A stretch of 29,098 nucleotides of DNA, taken from UBA2163 sp964575575. Lineage in GTDB: Bacteria > Patescibacteriota > Minisyncoccia > Phycocordibacterales > UBA2163. Position numbers and translations under genes: made by a program. The number at the start of each line of letters is the position of its first letter. The stretch's first letter is position 1. Positions 7,168 to 13,498 of the stretch are shown in pieces. Under the pieces are notes generated by a model. It did not search any database and was not told the DNA's origin. It saw only the letters and a program-made list of their open reading frames with translations. Location: contig CAZNQQ010000009.1 in the NCBI GenBank assembly GCA_964575575.1, positions 1 to 29,098 of the forward strand, written 5' to 3'.

Positions 7168-7217
7168 ACCACGTTAAAAGTAGAGGCGCTGCGTGCCCTC
7201 GCGACTTTTAACGTGGT
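7168..7217. repeat. 50-bp inverted repeat between divergent promoters
   Basis: ACCACGTTAAAAGT (7168-7181) and ACTTTTAACGTGGT (7204-7217) are perfect 14-bp arms around a 22-bp G+C-rich centre that itself can pair (GAGG/CCTC, 7183-7186 with 7197-7200). It lies between lysS and the small-protein operon and touches the -35 of the latter. It could be an operator, a cruciform or RNA hairpin, or a REP/MITE-like insertion. There is no U-run for a terminator. Confidence 0.7.
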
Positions 7218-7245
7218 TGACTGATTTTACAAACCGTAGTATTTT
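7217..7245 (+). promoter_or_regulatory. Promoter of the small membrane-protein operon
   Basis: TTGACT (7217-7222), a 17-nt spacer and TATTTT (7240-7245). The -35 begins at the last base of the 14-bp inverted-repeat arm. A leader of about 35 nt would follow, ending in a strong Shine-Dalgarno site. Confidence 0.5.
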
Positions 7246-7285
7246 TATATTAGAAATCTATTTTGTTAAAAGTTAAGGAGATGAT

Positions 7286-7474
7286 ATGCGTATAAAGGAA
7301 AAACTGTTCTGGTTTATGTTTATATTTGCTACATTCTTAAATTTTACAAGTTATGAAATATTGAGCGAGATTATTCTTGCTGTACTTCTTGCACTTTTCG
7401 TAATTAATTTTCTTAGTAAGGAAATGGTGCAATGTAATCCACTAAAAACTTTATTAGGAGAGAAAGGGCGATGA
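7286..7474 (+). CDS. Small membrane protein, 62 residues, unknown function
   Basis: This is the first of three overlapping short genes on the plus strand, opposite to nearly everything around. AAGGAG (7275-7280) lies 5 nt before the ATG, one of the best Shine-Dalgarno sites in the window. The product has two likely membrane segments (LFWFMFIFATFLNF and EIILAVLLALFVINFL) joined by a short SYEILS linker, then a basic C-terminal tail ending LGEKGR. Its stop codon overlaps the next start as ATGA. I do not recognise the family. The ribosome-binding site, membrane composition and translational coupling argue that it is a real gene rather than chance. Confidence 0.7.
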   Translation: MRIKEKLFWFMFIFATFLNFTSYEILSEIILAVLLALFVINFLSKEMVQCNPLKTLLGEKGR

Positions 7475-7602
7475 AAAATAAAGAAAGTTCTACACCTTTT
7501 GATTTTATACTTATGATTATATGTATATCTTTTCTTATTTTTTCTGCACTTACAGGAGCTGTATATACAAAATTTTCTGGAGGAAGATATGACAACAAAT
7601 AA
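7471..7602 (+). CDS. Small membrane protein, 43 residues, unknown function
   Basis: The second gene of the trio starts at an ATG overlapping the previous stop (ATGA). AGGAG lies at 7456-7460, about 10 nt upstream. The polar N-terminus MKNKESSTPFD is followed by one membrane segment (FILMIICISFLIFSALTGAVY) and a short tail (TKFSGGRYDNK). The 3' end of this gene contains the GGAGG ribosome-binding site of the third gene, so the three are translated as a unit. No family is recognised. Confidence 0.65.
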   Translation: MKNKESSTPFDFILMIICISFLIFSALTGAVYTKFSGGRYDNK

Positions 7603-7717
7603 TAAACAGGAAAAACATGGTGTTGTAAGATTGTGTATTCTAGGCATTGCCCTATTAGGTTTTATAATGACCTATTTGATTTCGATAATATTAGGAAGAG
7701 AGAGTAAGAAAGAATAG
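7589..7717 (+). CDS. Small membrane protein, 42 residues, unknown function
   Basis: The third gene of the trio overlaps the second by 14 nt in another frame. GGAGGA (7579-7584) precedes the ATG by 4 nt. The product has a charged N-terminus (MTTNNKQEKHG), one membrane segment (VRLCILGIALLGFIMTYLISIIL) and a basic end (GRESKKE). It is followed by a hairpin at 7730-7751 that probably ends the transcript. Function is unknown; the set could form a small membrane complex. Confidence 0.65.
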   Translation: MTTNNKQEKHGVVRLCILGIALLGFIMTYLISIILGRESKKE

Positions 7718-7721
7718 TAGA

Positions 7722-7751
7722 AAAAAACGACCGCCTTGAAGCTAAGGCGGT
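7722..7751. terminator. Terminator between the small-protein operon and udg (convergent)
   Basis: ACCGCCTT (7730-7737) pairs with AAGGCGGT (7744-7751) around a 6-nt loop. On the minus strand the stem is followed by a run of seven T (7722-7728), a good terminator for udg, whose stop codon is 7 nt before the stem. On the plus strand only TTT follows, then an interrupted T-rich stretch. Confidence 0.85.
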
Positions 7752-7757
7752 TTAAGT

Positions 7758-8336
7758 TTATATATTTTTTAATATTTTAAAATCCTCCAATAGCGTGCTT
7801 TTGAGTGACTGATTATATATAGCAGCTGCTGGGTGGTAGAGCGGGACGATCTTTATACCATCTGCATCAAATGTTTTACCATGCATCTGACTTATCGGTT
7901 TAAGCTCCATATCAAGCCCAAACTTTTTCATAATATATTCCATTGAGTATCTCCCCAAAGTTGCTATAACTTTGGGTTTTATTATTTCTATTTGTCTATC
8001 TAAAAACGGACCGTAAACCTCTATTTCTTCTGGGAGCGGATCCCTGTTGTTCTGCGGTCTGTCTTTTACTATATTTGTTATATAAATACTTTCTCTTTCT
8101 AACTCAACAGACTTAAGTAGTTCATCTAGTATGTCGCCCGCTCTTCCACAAAACGGCCTACCGGTCTTCGCTTCATTTCTCCCTGGTGCTTCGCCAATGA
8201 ATACAATATCTGCATCGTGATTACCCTCGCCTATAACAGGGAAAAAGTTATTAGTTGTTCTATACTCATAAAGTGGCGAGTTTTTTAAATCTAAAACTTC
8301 GTCTTTTATCTTCTTCATCTCCTCTGTTTTGCTCAT
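7758..8336 (-). CDS. Family-4-like uracil-DNA glycosylase without the iron-sulfur cysteines
   Basis: These enzymes excise uracil from DNA to start base-excision repair. Motif A is GEAPGRNEAKTGRPFCG (residues 48-64) and the C-terminal motif is HPAAA (168-172); YITNIVK and KPKVIATLGR also fit the family, and the 192-residue length is normal. Thermus/Archaeoglobus-type enzymes bind a 4Fe-4S cluster through four cysteines. Aligned by eye, all four are replaced here: L17 and S20 (LKNSPLYEYR), D92 (VKDRPQNNR) and Y108 (EVYGPFL). The enzyme therefore probably lacks the cluster. The start overlaps neither neighbour: pcm stops one base upstream of this ATG. It closes the transcription unit that includes pcm and the nuclease gene. 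Confidence 0.88.
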   Translation of the reverse strand: MSKTEEMKKIKDEVLDLKNSPLYEYRTTNNFFPVIGEGNHDADIVFIGEAPGRNEAKTGRPFCGRAGDILDELLKSVELERESIYITNIVKDRPQNNRDPLPEEIEVYGPFLDRQIEIIKPKVIATLGRYSMEYIMKKFGLDMELKPISQMHGKTFDADGIKIVPLYHPAAAIYNQSLKSTLLEDFKILKNI

Positions 8337-8337
8337 A

Positions 8338-8958
8338 CTACTTTGTGATTAGTGGCACGAATTCAAACCTATCAAACTTTTTTATCTCAGTATTTGTCTC
8401 TGAAGTTTTCTTCACTTGCCATAGATTATCATACACAGGAATAACTATAGTCCCACCTACTTTAAGTTGTTCTAACAGTTGTTTAGGTAGTTCTTCTGCG
8501 GCTGCCGATACTAGTATTTTATCAAACGGTGCATCGCTTTTTGAACCTACTTCTTTTTCAGCTTTTATGATTTTCATATTTTTGAAATCATATCTCTTAA
8601 TGTTTTCTTTTCCAGATTCTACAAGTTCAGATATTCTCTCTACTCCAACTACTTCCCCTTTCTCTCCAACGATATGCGAGAGTAGCGCTGTCGTCCACCC
8701 AGAACCTGAACCTACGTCAAGTATTCTGTCTCCTTCTTTTGGATCAAGAAGCTCAAGCATAAAAGCCACAGTTGTAGGCTGTGAGATCGTCTGCTCGTGA
8801 CCTATTGGAAGCGGGTAGTCTTCGTATGCTTCCTCTGCATAATCTTCCGGCACGAAGTCTATTCTATCTATAGCAACAAACGCGTCTTTGAGTACCTTGT
8901 TATCAAGTACCTTTGTACCCTTTTCAAGATGGTCTATAAGTTGTTCTTTAGTAAACAT
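8338..8958 (-). CDS. pcm: Protein-L-isoaspartate O-methyltransferase
   Basis: PCMT transfers a methyl group from S-adenosylmethionine to L-isoaspartyl residues and begins repair of aged proteins. The family signature GHEQTISQPTTVAFMLELL precedes the SAM-binding motif I ILDVGSGSGWTTALLSHIVG, followed by VVGVERI and LVSAAAEELP. I take the ATG at 8958 (MFTKEQLIDHLEKG, 206 residues). A longer frame from a GTG at 9057 would overlap the nuclease gene by about 100 nt and add a charged stretch unlike the family. The chosen start follows the nuclease stop after two bases, without a Shine-Dalgarno site. Confidence 0.92.
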   Translation of the reverse strand: MFTKEQLIDHLEKGTKVLDNKVLKDAFVAIDRIDFVPEDYAEEAYEDYPLPIGHEQTISQPTTVAFMLELLDPKEGDRILDVGSGSGWTTALLSHIVGEKGEVVGVERISELVESGKENIKRYDFKNMKIIKAEKEVGSKSDAPFDKILVSAAAEELPKQLLEQLKVGGTIVIPVYDNLWQVKKTSETNTEIKKFDRFEFVPLITK

Positions 8959-8960
8959 AA

Positions 8961-9767
8961 TTAAAATAGTTTTTTTGTGTCTTTCTTTTTCTTTTCTTCT
9001 AAGTGCTTCTCTAGAAGTATTTTCCCAGCAGTTTCTCTGTATGGGCAGTAGTTGCACTCTTCACCCTTAGGTGGCAATTCGTCGCTCATAAGAGTTTCTT
9101 TTATCTCTTCGAGGGTTTTGTCTATCCATTTGTCAGAGCCTGTGTACGGTATAACAGTCACATCAAATTCAAGCTTACCGTCAAACGCCTCCTTGTCAGT
9201 AATACCATTTGCATATACAAAGTACCCAGTATCAGATACTTTAAAGTTATTGCACCTAAAGAGCCACTGGTACACTTCCATCTGTCTTTTATATGAGTCT
9301 TGCCACTGTGCATCTAGATTTACCTCTCCGTCTTTACTTGTAGCTTTGTAGTCTACGATTATCAGCTCGCCCTGTGGGTTAACCCATACGTCGTCAATGC
9401 CACCACGTACTATAAGGTTTGTCTTTTTATGTAAACACGAGACACCTCGCCTTAATGCATCTCTCCACTCTTCCATTCTCTCGTGCTTGAACGGCACTGC
9501 GTCTATTCCGTATTCTTTTGCAAGAGGGTGCGCTGTCTGCTCTGCTCTATGAATGTCAAACTCCTTCTTCATCAGGTGGTCGACTGCATTGTTTAAATTA
9601 AAGGGAAATGACGGTGGTCGCCCGACACCAATGCGCTGGTCTAAATAGAAACACCGAGGACACTCTTTAAATAAGTCTATTTTAGAACGACTTATCTTGT
9701 GCGGATCTTTAGATTCAGGTTTAAAAAGATACCTACTACTCTTTTTTGGATTATAATACTGCCCCAT
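8961..9767 (-). CDS. PD-(D/E)XK nuclease superfamily protein (RecB/Cas4-like)
   Basis: A 268-residue single-domain nuclease related to the RecB nuclease domain and Cas4. H64, D125 (in RGGIDDVWV) and D139-Y-K141 (in LIIVDYKAT) form the metal site, with Q162 and Y166 (KRQMEVYQW) matching the conserved QxxxY helix. Cysteine pairs C36-x-x-C39 (KECPRCFYL) and C238-x-x-C241 (CNYCPYR) could hold an iron-sulfur cluster, as in Cas4 and AddB. No CRISPR array or cas gene is near, so a role in repair with the neighbouring udg is more likely than adaptation. The substrate is unknown. It lies 3 nt after the baseplate-J-like gene and 2 nt before pcm. Confidence 0.85.
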   Translation of the reverse strand: MGQYYNPKKSSRYLFKPESKDPHKISRSKIDLFKECPRCFYLDQRIGVGRPPSFPFNLNNAVDHLMKKEFDIHRAEQTAHPLAKEYGIDAVPFKHERMEEWRDALRRGVSCLHKKTNLIVRGGIDDVWVNPQGELIIVDYKATSKDGEVNLDAQWQDSYKRQMEVYQWLFRCNNFKVSDTGYFVYANGITDKEAFDGKLEFDVTVIPYTGSDKWIDKTLEEIKETLMSDELPPKGEECNYCPYRETAGKILLEKHLEEKKKKDTKKLF

Positions 9768-9770
9768 TAT

Positions 9771-11063
9771 TTATTCTAGATTCTTCTCTATCTTTATCTT
9801 CTCTACCTTATCTGGGAATGATCTCTTCCAGAATGGTCGTAACACCACCTCTGCTTGTTCAATACTTGGATACCCTGAAAGAATTGTTGTAAGTGCTGCT
9901 TTTGCTCTTCCAGACAAATCTTCTTTTAACTGTTCTTCGTCAAACGTCCAAACAATATAAGCATTGCCGTCTACTGTAAATTCAAACTCTTCATCTTCCC
10001 ACGGCCTAGAATTGTCTTTGTCAGATATTCTAACTGTTAGAGTTGCTATGTCTGAAATCTCTACTGATTCGTCATCAAACGCTGCTATAGTGTTTTCAGC
10101 AATATGACTAGCAAATTTTTCTTTATTAAACAGTACACCGTAGAATGTTGCACTTTCTCTTACTTCCACTTTGTCACCACTTTCTACGTTTGATTCAGAT
10201 TCAAATTCTACAAATACAGTATCCTCAAAAAGATAAAACTCGTCAGGCTTTTGTGAAAACGCTTCGTTCATTAATTGCTTCTGAAGTTCTGTATGTATTT
10301 CTTCTCTAGCTTTTTCAATGTCTTCAGGATTTGCTGTTAGCTTTTCTCCTACAAAGCCACCTGTCATTGTAGTCTTTGAGCGAGCATAGAAACCATCAAA
10401 CCGTGGTGACCCCTCAAACCCAGGAATAGTAAAATCAGTAAGACCTATGTTGTATTTGTCTCCAGTTTCGTCTGCGTATACTGTCACCTCAATGCTTCCT
10501 GGCACTGTTTCTCCACCATCTGTCTTCTGTCCTGGTACTACAACTGATTTGTTGATCCTATAAATAAGTCCTTCTGGAGTTTCAAAGCGAGTGTTTTTTA
10601 TAAGTCGTTGGCTTGAGGAATTAAAATCGTTAAACACTACTATTTTACCAGATGCTTTTTCTTCGATTTCTTCTCTACCTGTAGCTGGGATTGTCTTTGA
10701 GTCAGACTTCTCAATAGTCATTATCTCGTATGTGATCTCTCCTATGTCGGCATTTATAGCAGCGTCAAAACGTGCATCAACAAGTGTTTGGCTTTGTCTT
10801 GGAGTTATGCTTACTTTTGCACCAGCAAACAGAAGTGAGAAAGCAAGTATAAGAATAATAACTACAACAATAGCTACAAACCATAACGCAAAACGTGACG
10901 AACTTCTTTTCCTCATATTGTTTTCATATAGATGGTTATTGTCAAAATCTTCTTCTAAATCTTGATTTTTAACAGATTTAGGTACTTTTGTGTGTGAGTT
11001 TTTTATGTCACGTATTGACCTTTTTTTAGGTGGAACTATATCTTCAAATGATTTTTTTGGCAT
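9771..11063 (-). CDS. Single-pass membrane protein with baseplate-J-like extracytoplasmic region
   Basis: The 430-residue protein has a long charged cytoplasmic N-terminus (about 57 residues), one membrane helix (about 58-81, ALWFVAIVVVIILILAFSLL) and a large beta-rich outer part beginning AKVSITPRQ. Stretches such as RRIN/YRINKSVVVPGQ, GSIEVTVYADETGDKYNIG and the FTIPGFEGS region resemble proteins annotated in Parcubacteria as baseplate J/gp47-like; no phage genes accompany it. It directly follows the actin-like ATPase gene (44 nt) and has an extended -10 of its own 24 nt before the ATG. Together they suggest a cell-envelope structure with a cytoplasmic ATPase and an outer-facing partner. 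The biological role is not known. Confidence 0.65.
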   Translation of the reverse strand: MPKKSFEDIVPPKKRSIRDIKNSHTKVPKSVKNQDLEEDFDNNHLYENNMRKRSSSRFALWFVAIVVVIILILAFSLLFAGAKVSITPRQSQTLVDARFDAAINADIGEITYEIMTIEKSDSKTIPATGREEIEEKASGKIVVFNDFNSSSQRLIKNTRFETPEGLIYRINKSVVVPGQKTDGGETVPGSIEVTVYADETGDKYNIGLTDFTIPGFEGSPRFDGFYARSKTTMTGGFVGEKLTANPEDIEKAREEIHTELQKQLMNEAFSQKPDEFYLFEDTVFVEFESESNVESGDKVEVRESATFYGVLFNKEKFASHIAENTIAAFDDESVEISDIATLTVRISDKDNSRPWEDEEFEFTVDGNAYIVWTFDEEQLKEDLSGRAKAALTTILSGYPSIEQAEVVLRPFWKRSFPDKVEKIKIEKNLE

Positions 11064-11087
11064 AGGTGTTTTTATTACTTAAATTTG

Positions 11088-11103
11088 ATTATATCATACC
11101 ACT
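11088..11103 (-). promoter_or_regulatory. Extended -10 with MraZ-box-like sequence before the baseplate-J-like gene
   Basis: On the minus strand TGATATAAT (11088-11096), an extended -10, predicts a leader of about 18 nt. Directly upstream and overlapping, AGTGGTATGA (11094-11103) is identical to ten bases of the repeats at the mraZ promoter. This could mark a second MraZ target; the overlap with the extended -10 reduces the weight of the match. Confidence 0.45.
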
Positions 11104-11107
11104 TATA

Positions 11108-12304
11108 CTAATCGTTGGCTATTTTGTGGACAAATACAAATATAGCAGCAAGCGCTAAGAATGGGTCACAACCTCTTGGGCTGTCTTCAGGCATAGTACA
11201 GTATTCATTGAGTATTCTACTACTTAATTCCACCACAGTAAAAGGCTCCTCTGCAAGTGTGTGTGAACTAAACTCGTCATTTTTTATTGTGTCTACAAAC
11301 CATTTACCTAGATCAGTATCAACTGAAAGTAGAACGGTTTTTGGTAACGAGATCCCTTCAGAGAAATCTGATAATGTTTTTCTTAAATAAGACAACCACT
11401 CTTCTTTTGCCTCTTTTAAGACAGGTTCTATCTTTGCAGATTCAGAATCCATACTTTTTCCATTTATAAAGAGTCGTATTAAAGAATGTGCTTCTTCGTG
11501 AATAGTACTTAAAGAACTTGCAACTTTTCTTATTAAAAAGTTTTTACCAAGTCGAAAAGAAGCGATCTTTTTTATGGTTTCGTCTCTGACTAGCATTATG
11601 TCTGTTATTTCACCACTTATATCCATAAGCAAGAAGTTCTTTTCTGTTTTAAATATATCTCTTACAGCTGAAAACGAAGTAAGTGCAAATGTGTTAAAAG
11701 ATATGTCGCTTACTGTAAACGATGTTTCAAGCACGTCTTTTACCTTGTCTTGTAAATCATTAGACACAGTACTAAAGAACAATGTAGTGTCTACCACTAA
11801 CGCTTCTTTGCCGTATGGATCATCTGTACTATATCCATTAAGCAATACCTGTATTATGTTTTTCTCCATTAATTTACCTTTAGACGTTTCAAATTTTTTA
11901 CTTTCTTCGTCTAAGATCTTCGATATAAGCTTTGAAGACACAGTAAACGGCTCGTCTTCTGTGAATTTCATGTTTTTTATTTCAGCCTCATACCAAGGGG
12001 ACCCTATTATGCAATATACATCTTCAATTATGTTTTTTGTTTTACTGCTGCCATTAGGTATCTTCTTCATACCTTTGTCTTGAATATTTTGTACAGCTTT
12101 TTTTAAAGCAGATATCGTAGCAACAGTAAGGTGCTTGTCTTTAAAAAACTTTTTTTGAAAAGCGATGAATACGCGTGTATCATACAATACGCTGATTTTG
12201 TCGGTCTCTTCGTCAAACACCAAAATCGCTGCGCCGATGCTAGCGCTGCCTATGTCAAAGACAATAAATGGAGAAGGTTTTTTTCCTTTTTTTGAGAAAG
12301 ACAT
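11108..12304 (-). CDS. Actin-like ATPase, FtsA/PilM-type fold
   Basis: The 398-residue protein shows the actin/Hsp70 nucleotide-binding layout: phosphate 1 loop VFDIGSASIGAAIL (residues 15-28) and phosphate 2 loop LLMDISGEITDIML (225-238), with an inserted region between (VYCIIGSPWYEAEI) that resembles the SHS2-type insert of FtsA/PilM. A short basic N-terminus precedes the fold, and no membrane segment or clear amphipathic tail is seen. FtsA-family proteins tether filaments to the membrane, and PilM supports type IV pili; I cannot choose between these. No ftsZ or pil gene is nearby. The neighbour downstream is the membrane-anchored baseplate-J-like protein, a plausible partner. A promoter places TATAAT 6 nt before the ATG. 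Confidence 0.75.
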   Translation of the reverse strand: MSFSKKGKKPSPFIVFDIGSASIGAAILVFDEETDKISVLYDTRVFIAFQKKFFKDKHLTVATISALKKAVQNIQDKGMKKIPNGSSKTKNIIEDVYCIIGSPWYEAEIKNMKFTEDEPFTVSSKLISKILDEESKKFETSKGKLMEKNIIQVLLNGYSTDDPYGKEALVVDTTLFFSTVSNDLQDKVKDVLETSFTVSDISFNTFALTSFSAVRDIFKTEKNFLLMDISGEITDIMLVRDETIKKIASFRLGKNFLIRKVASSLSTIHEEAHSLIRLFINGKSMDSESAKIEPVLKEAKEEWLSYLRKTLSDFSEGISLPKTVLLSVDTDLGKWFVDTIKNDEFSSHTLAEEPFTVVELSSRILNEYCTMPEDSPRGCDPFLALAAIFVFVHKIAND

Positions 12305-12310
12305 ATGTTA

Positions 12311-12339
12311 ATTATATGTAAACAAACTACCTCATGCAA
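12311..12339 (-). promoter_or_regulatory. Leaderless promoter of the actin-like ATPase gene
   Basis: On the minus strand TTGCAT (12334-12339), a 17-nt spacer and TATAAT (12311-12316), then only TAACAT before the ATG. Transcription would begin at or within a base of the start codon. Confidence 0.65.
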
Positions 12340-12350
12340 CAAACTTTCTA

Positions 12351-12761
12351 TTATAAGTAGAACTTTAGAGAAAGTAATTTTTCTTCTGCTTCATTTATTG
12401 AAGAAACAACATGTCCTGTTTTTTTAACGAAATCTATTGACCATCTTGGTTCTCTTTCTTCTTTCCATATAATGATAAGTTTGTCACAAAAATCACCTGG
12501 GTTTTTAATATTAAGAGCATAAAAATAACCGATTTCTATCCATGTTGCTTCTGATGGTGCAGTGTTAGGATTTGCTATCATAATATCTGCGTTTTTTACT
12601 CCATTTAGATCTTCAGGGAAATATGTGTCTGGAGATTCTTGATTTGAATCAAATTCCCAATCATAACACTCGTATTCTTTCATTTTTTTAAATGATTCTT
12701 TCCAATCATTATCATATTCATTTGGTTGACCAGCAAGATATATCTTTGGTTTATTTTCCAT
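12351..12761 (-). CDS. Nucleoside 2-deoxyribosyltransferase-like protein
   Basis: The protein has 136 residues with the layout of the nucleoside 2-deoxyribosyltransferase family: an N-terminal strand KIYLAGQ, then NADIMIANPN and the segment PSEATWIEIGYFYAL, in which the glutamate after ATWI would be the nucleophile. These enzymes exchange bases on deoxynucleosides or hydrolyse deoxynucleoside monophosphates. Here a tryptophan and isoleucine flank the catalytic region, and the substrate cannot be told. The gene begins 11 nt after the stop of the RAYT transposase and probably shares its transcript, though A+T-rich sequence before the ATG could hold a weak -10. Its presence beside a transposase may reflect acquisition together or chance. 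Confidence 0.7.
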   Translation of the reverse strand: MENKPKIYLAGQPNEYDNDWKESFKKMKEYECYDWEFDSNQESPDTYFPEDLNGVKNADIMIANPNTAPSEATWIEIGYFYALNIKNPGDFCDKLIIIWKEEREPRWSIDFVKKTGHVVSSINEAEEKLLSLKFYL

Positions 12762-12772
12762 AATAATCTAAT

Positions 12773-13438
12773 TTACTCCAAGGACCGTCCTTGGACACTA
12801 TTAAACTCTTCTATCAACTCTTTAAAATCATTTAGTTCTGAAAAATGTTCCGGAGAGACGTCTTTTTTAAGAATTATTTTTTCTGCTCTGTCACTTAGAA
12901 AGTAATCATAGTAACTTGAATATTTATAACCTTGTATAAAATTTTCTATGCTCTTAGTATTAGAGATTCCATTTTCCTTCCAATTTTTATCAATCAATTT
13001 TACTGGATTCAGATGAATATATGAAAACACCCAATTTAGATACTCATCACTGTCAACGTGTTTAGTTTTAAATCGTCCTTCAAAAAGAATACCTTTGCGT
13101 TCATGTTTAGTATTAAAGTACATTGCATAAGCTGTTAGTAACTTTTTCATAAATATACTAAGTCCATCATCTATTTTTTCTTTTACAAGAATATGAAAAT
13201 GGTTAGGCATTAAACAATATGCACCGATATCTACAAGAGTACTTCCTCTATCTATTTCGTCCAAGGACCGTCCTTGGATTGATTTAAAAACAACAGATTT
13301 ATCACTATTGCATACAAATAAAAGCTTAATAAATCGTTTTTTATCTGCTTCATCTCGAAATATAAGATTTTTTAATATCCCCCTATTGTATATGTGATAA
13401 TATTCACCAACCATTAATGGAATTTTTCTTAAAACCAT
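12773..13438 (-). CDS. RAYT-type (REP-associated, Y1/HUH) transposase
   Basis: This is a single-strand DNA transposase related to IS200/IS605 TnpA. From the ATG at 13438 it has 221 residues: GEYYHIYNRG near the start, the HUH motif in YCLMPNHFHILV (H80-x-H82), then LLTAYAMYFNTKHERKGILFEGRFK and YLNWVFSYIHLNPVK, all typical of RAYT proteins. Candidate nucleophile tyrosines lie in YAMYF and YIHLN. A longer reading starts at a TTG (13474) inside a palindrome and adds 12 residues; the ATG, with TATAAT 6 nt upstream, is preferred. Three identical 19-bp palindromes lie in front of, inside and at the end of the gene. Two are translated, as IQGRSLD and the C-terminal VQGRSLE. No frameshift is seen. 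Confidence 0.9.
   Translation of the reverse strand: MVLRKIPLMVGEYYHIYNRGILKNLIFRDEADKKRFIKLLFVCNSDKSVVFKSIQGRSLDEIDRGSTLVDIGAYCLMPNHFHILVKEKIDDGLSIFMKKLLTAYAMYFNTKHERKGILFEGRFKTKHVDSDEYLNWVFSYIHLNPVKLIDKNWKENGISNTKSIENFIQGYKYSSYYDYFLSDRAEKIILKKDVSPEHFSELNDFKELIEEFNSVQGRSLE
12777..12795. repeat. REP-like palindrome copy 1, at the 3' end of the RAYT gene
   Basis: TCCAAGGACCGTCCTTGGA has 9-bp arms around one base. It encodes the last residues of the transposase (QGRSLE) and ends just before its stop codon. It is identical to the copies at 13260-13278 and 13470-13488. Confidence 0.9.
13260..13278. repeat. REP-like palindrome copy 2, inside the RAYT gene
   Basis: The same 19-bp palindrome lies within the coding sequence and is read in frame as IQGRSLD between FKS and EIDRGS. 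This is upstream of the HUH motif, probably in a surface loop. Confidence 0.9.
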
Positions 13439-13444
13439 ACTTAT

Positions 13445-13474
13445 ATTATATATGCGAGTATGCACTACATCCAA
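13445..13474 (-). promoter_or_regulatory. Leaderless promoter of the RAYT gene
   Basis: On the minus strand TATAAT (13445-13450) lies 6 nt before the ATG. TTGGAT (13469-13474), formed by the end of palindrome copy 3, stands 18 nt upstream and could act as a weak -35. Confidence 0.5.
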
Positions 13475-13488
13475 GGACCGTCCTTGGA
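13470..13488. repeat. REP-like palindrome copy 3, between alaS and the RAYT gene
   Basis: An identical 19-bp palindrome lies 10 nt after the alaS stop. It is in the same frame as the other two copies relative to the transposase gene, although upstream of the preferred start. Confidence 0.9.
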
Positions 13489-13498
13489 TAACTTAAAT

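Noticed and set aside
8959..9057. N-terminal extension of pcm from a GTG at 9057
   Set aside because: It would overlap the nuclease gene by about 100 nt and encodes a charged sequence not seen in the family; the ATG at 8958 fits.
8961..9767. Cas4 of a CRISPR system
   Set aside because: No repeats with regular spacers and no other cas gene lie in the window; the neighbours are repair and housekeeping genes.
9771..11063. Prophage suggested by the baseplate-J-like gene
   Set aside because: No capsid, terminase, portal, integrase or lysis genes occur, and the protein is membrane-anchored.
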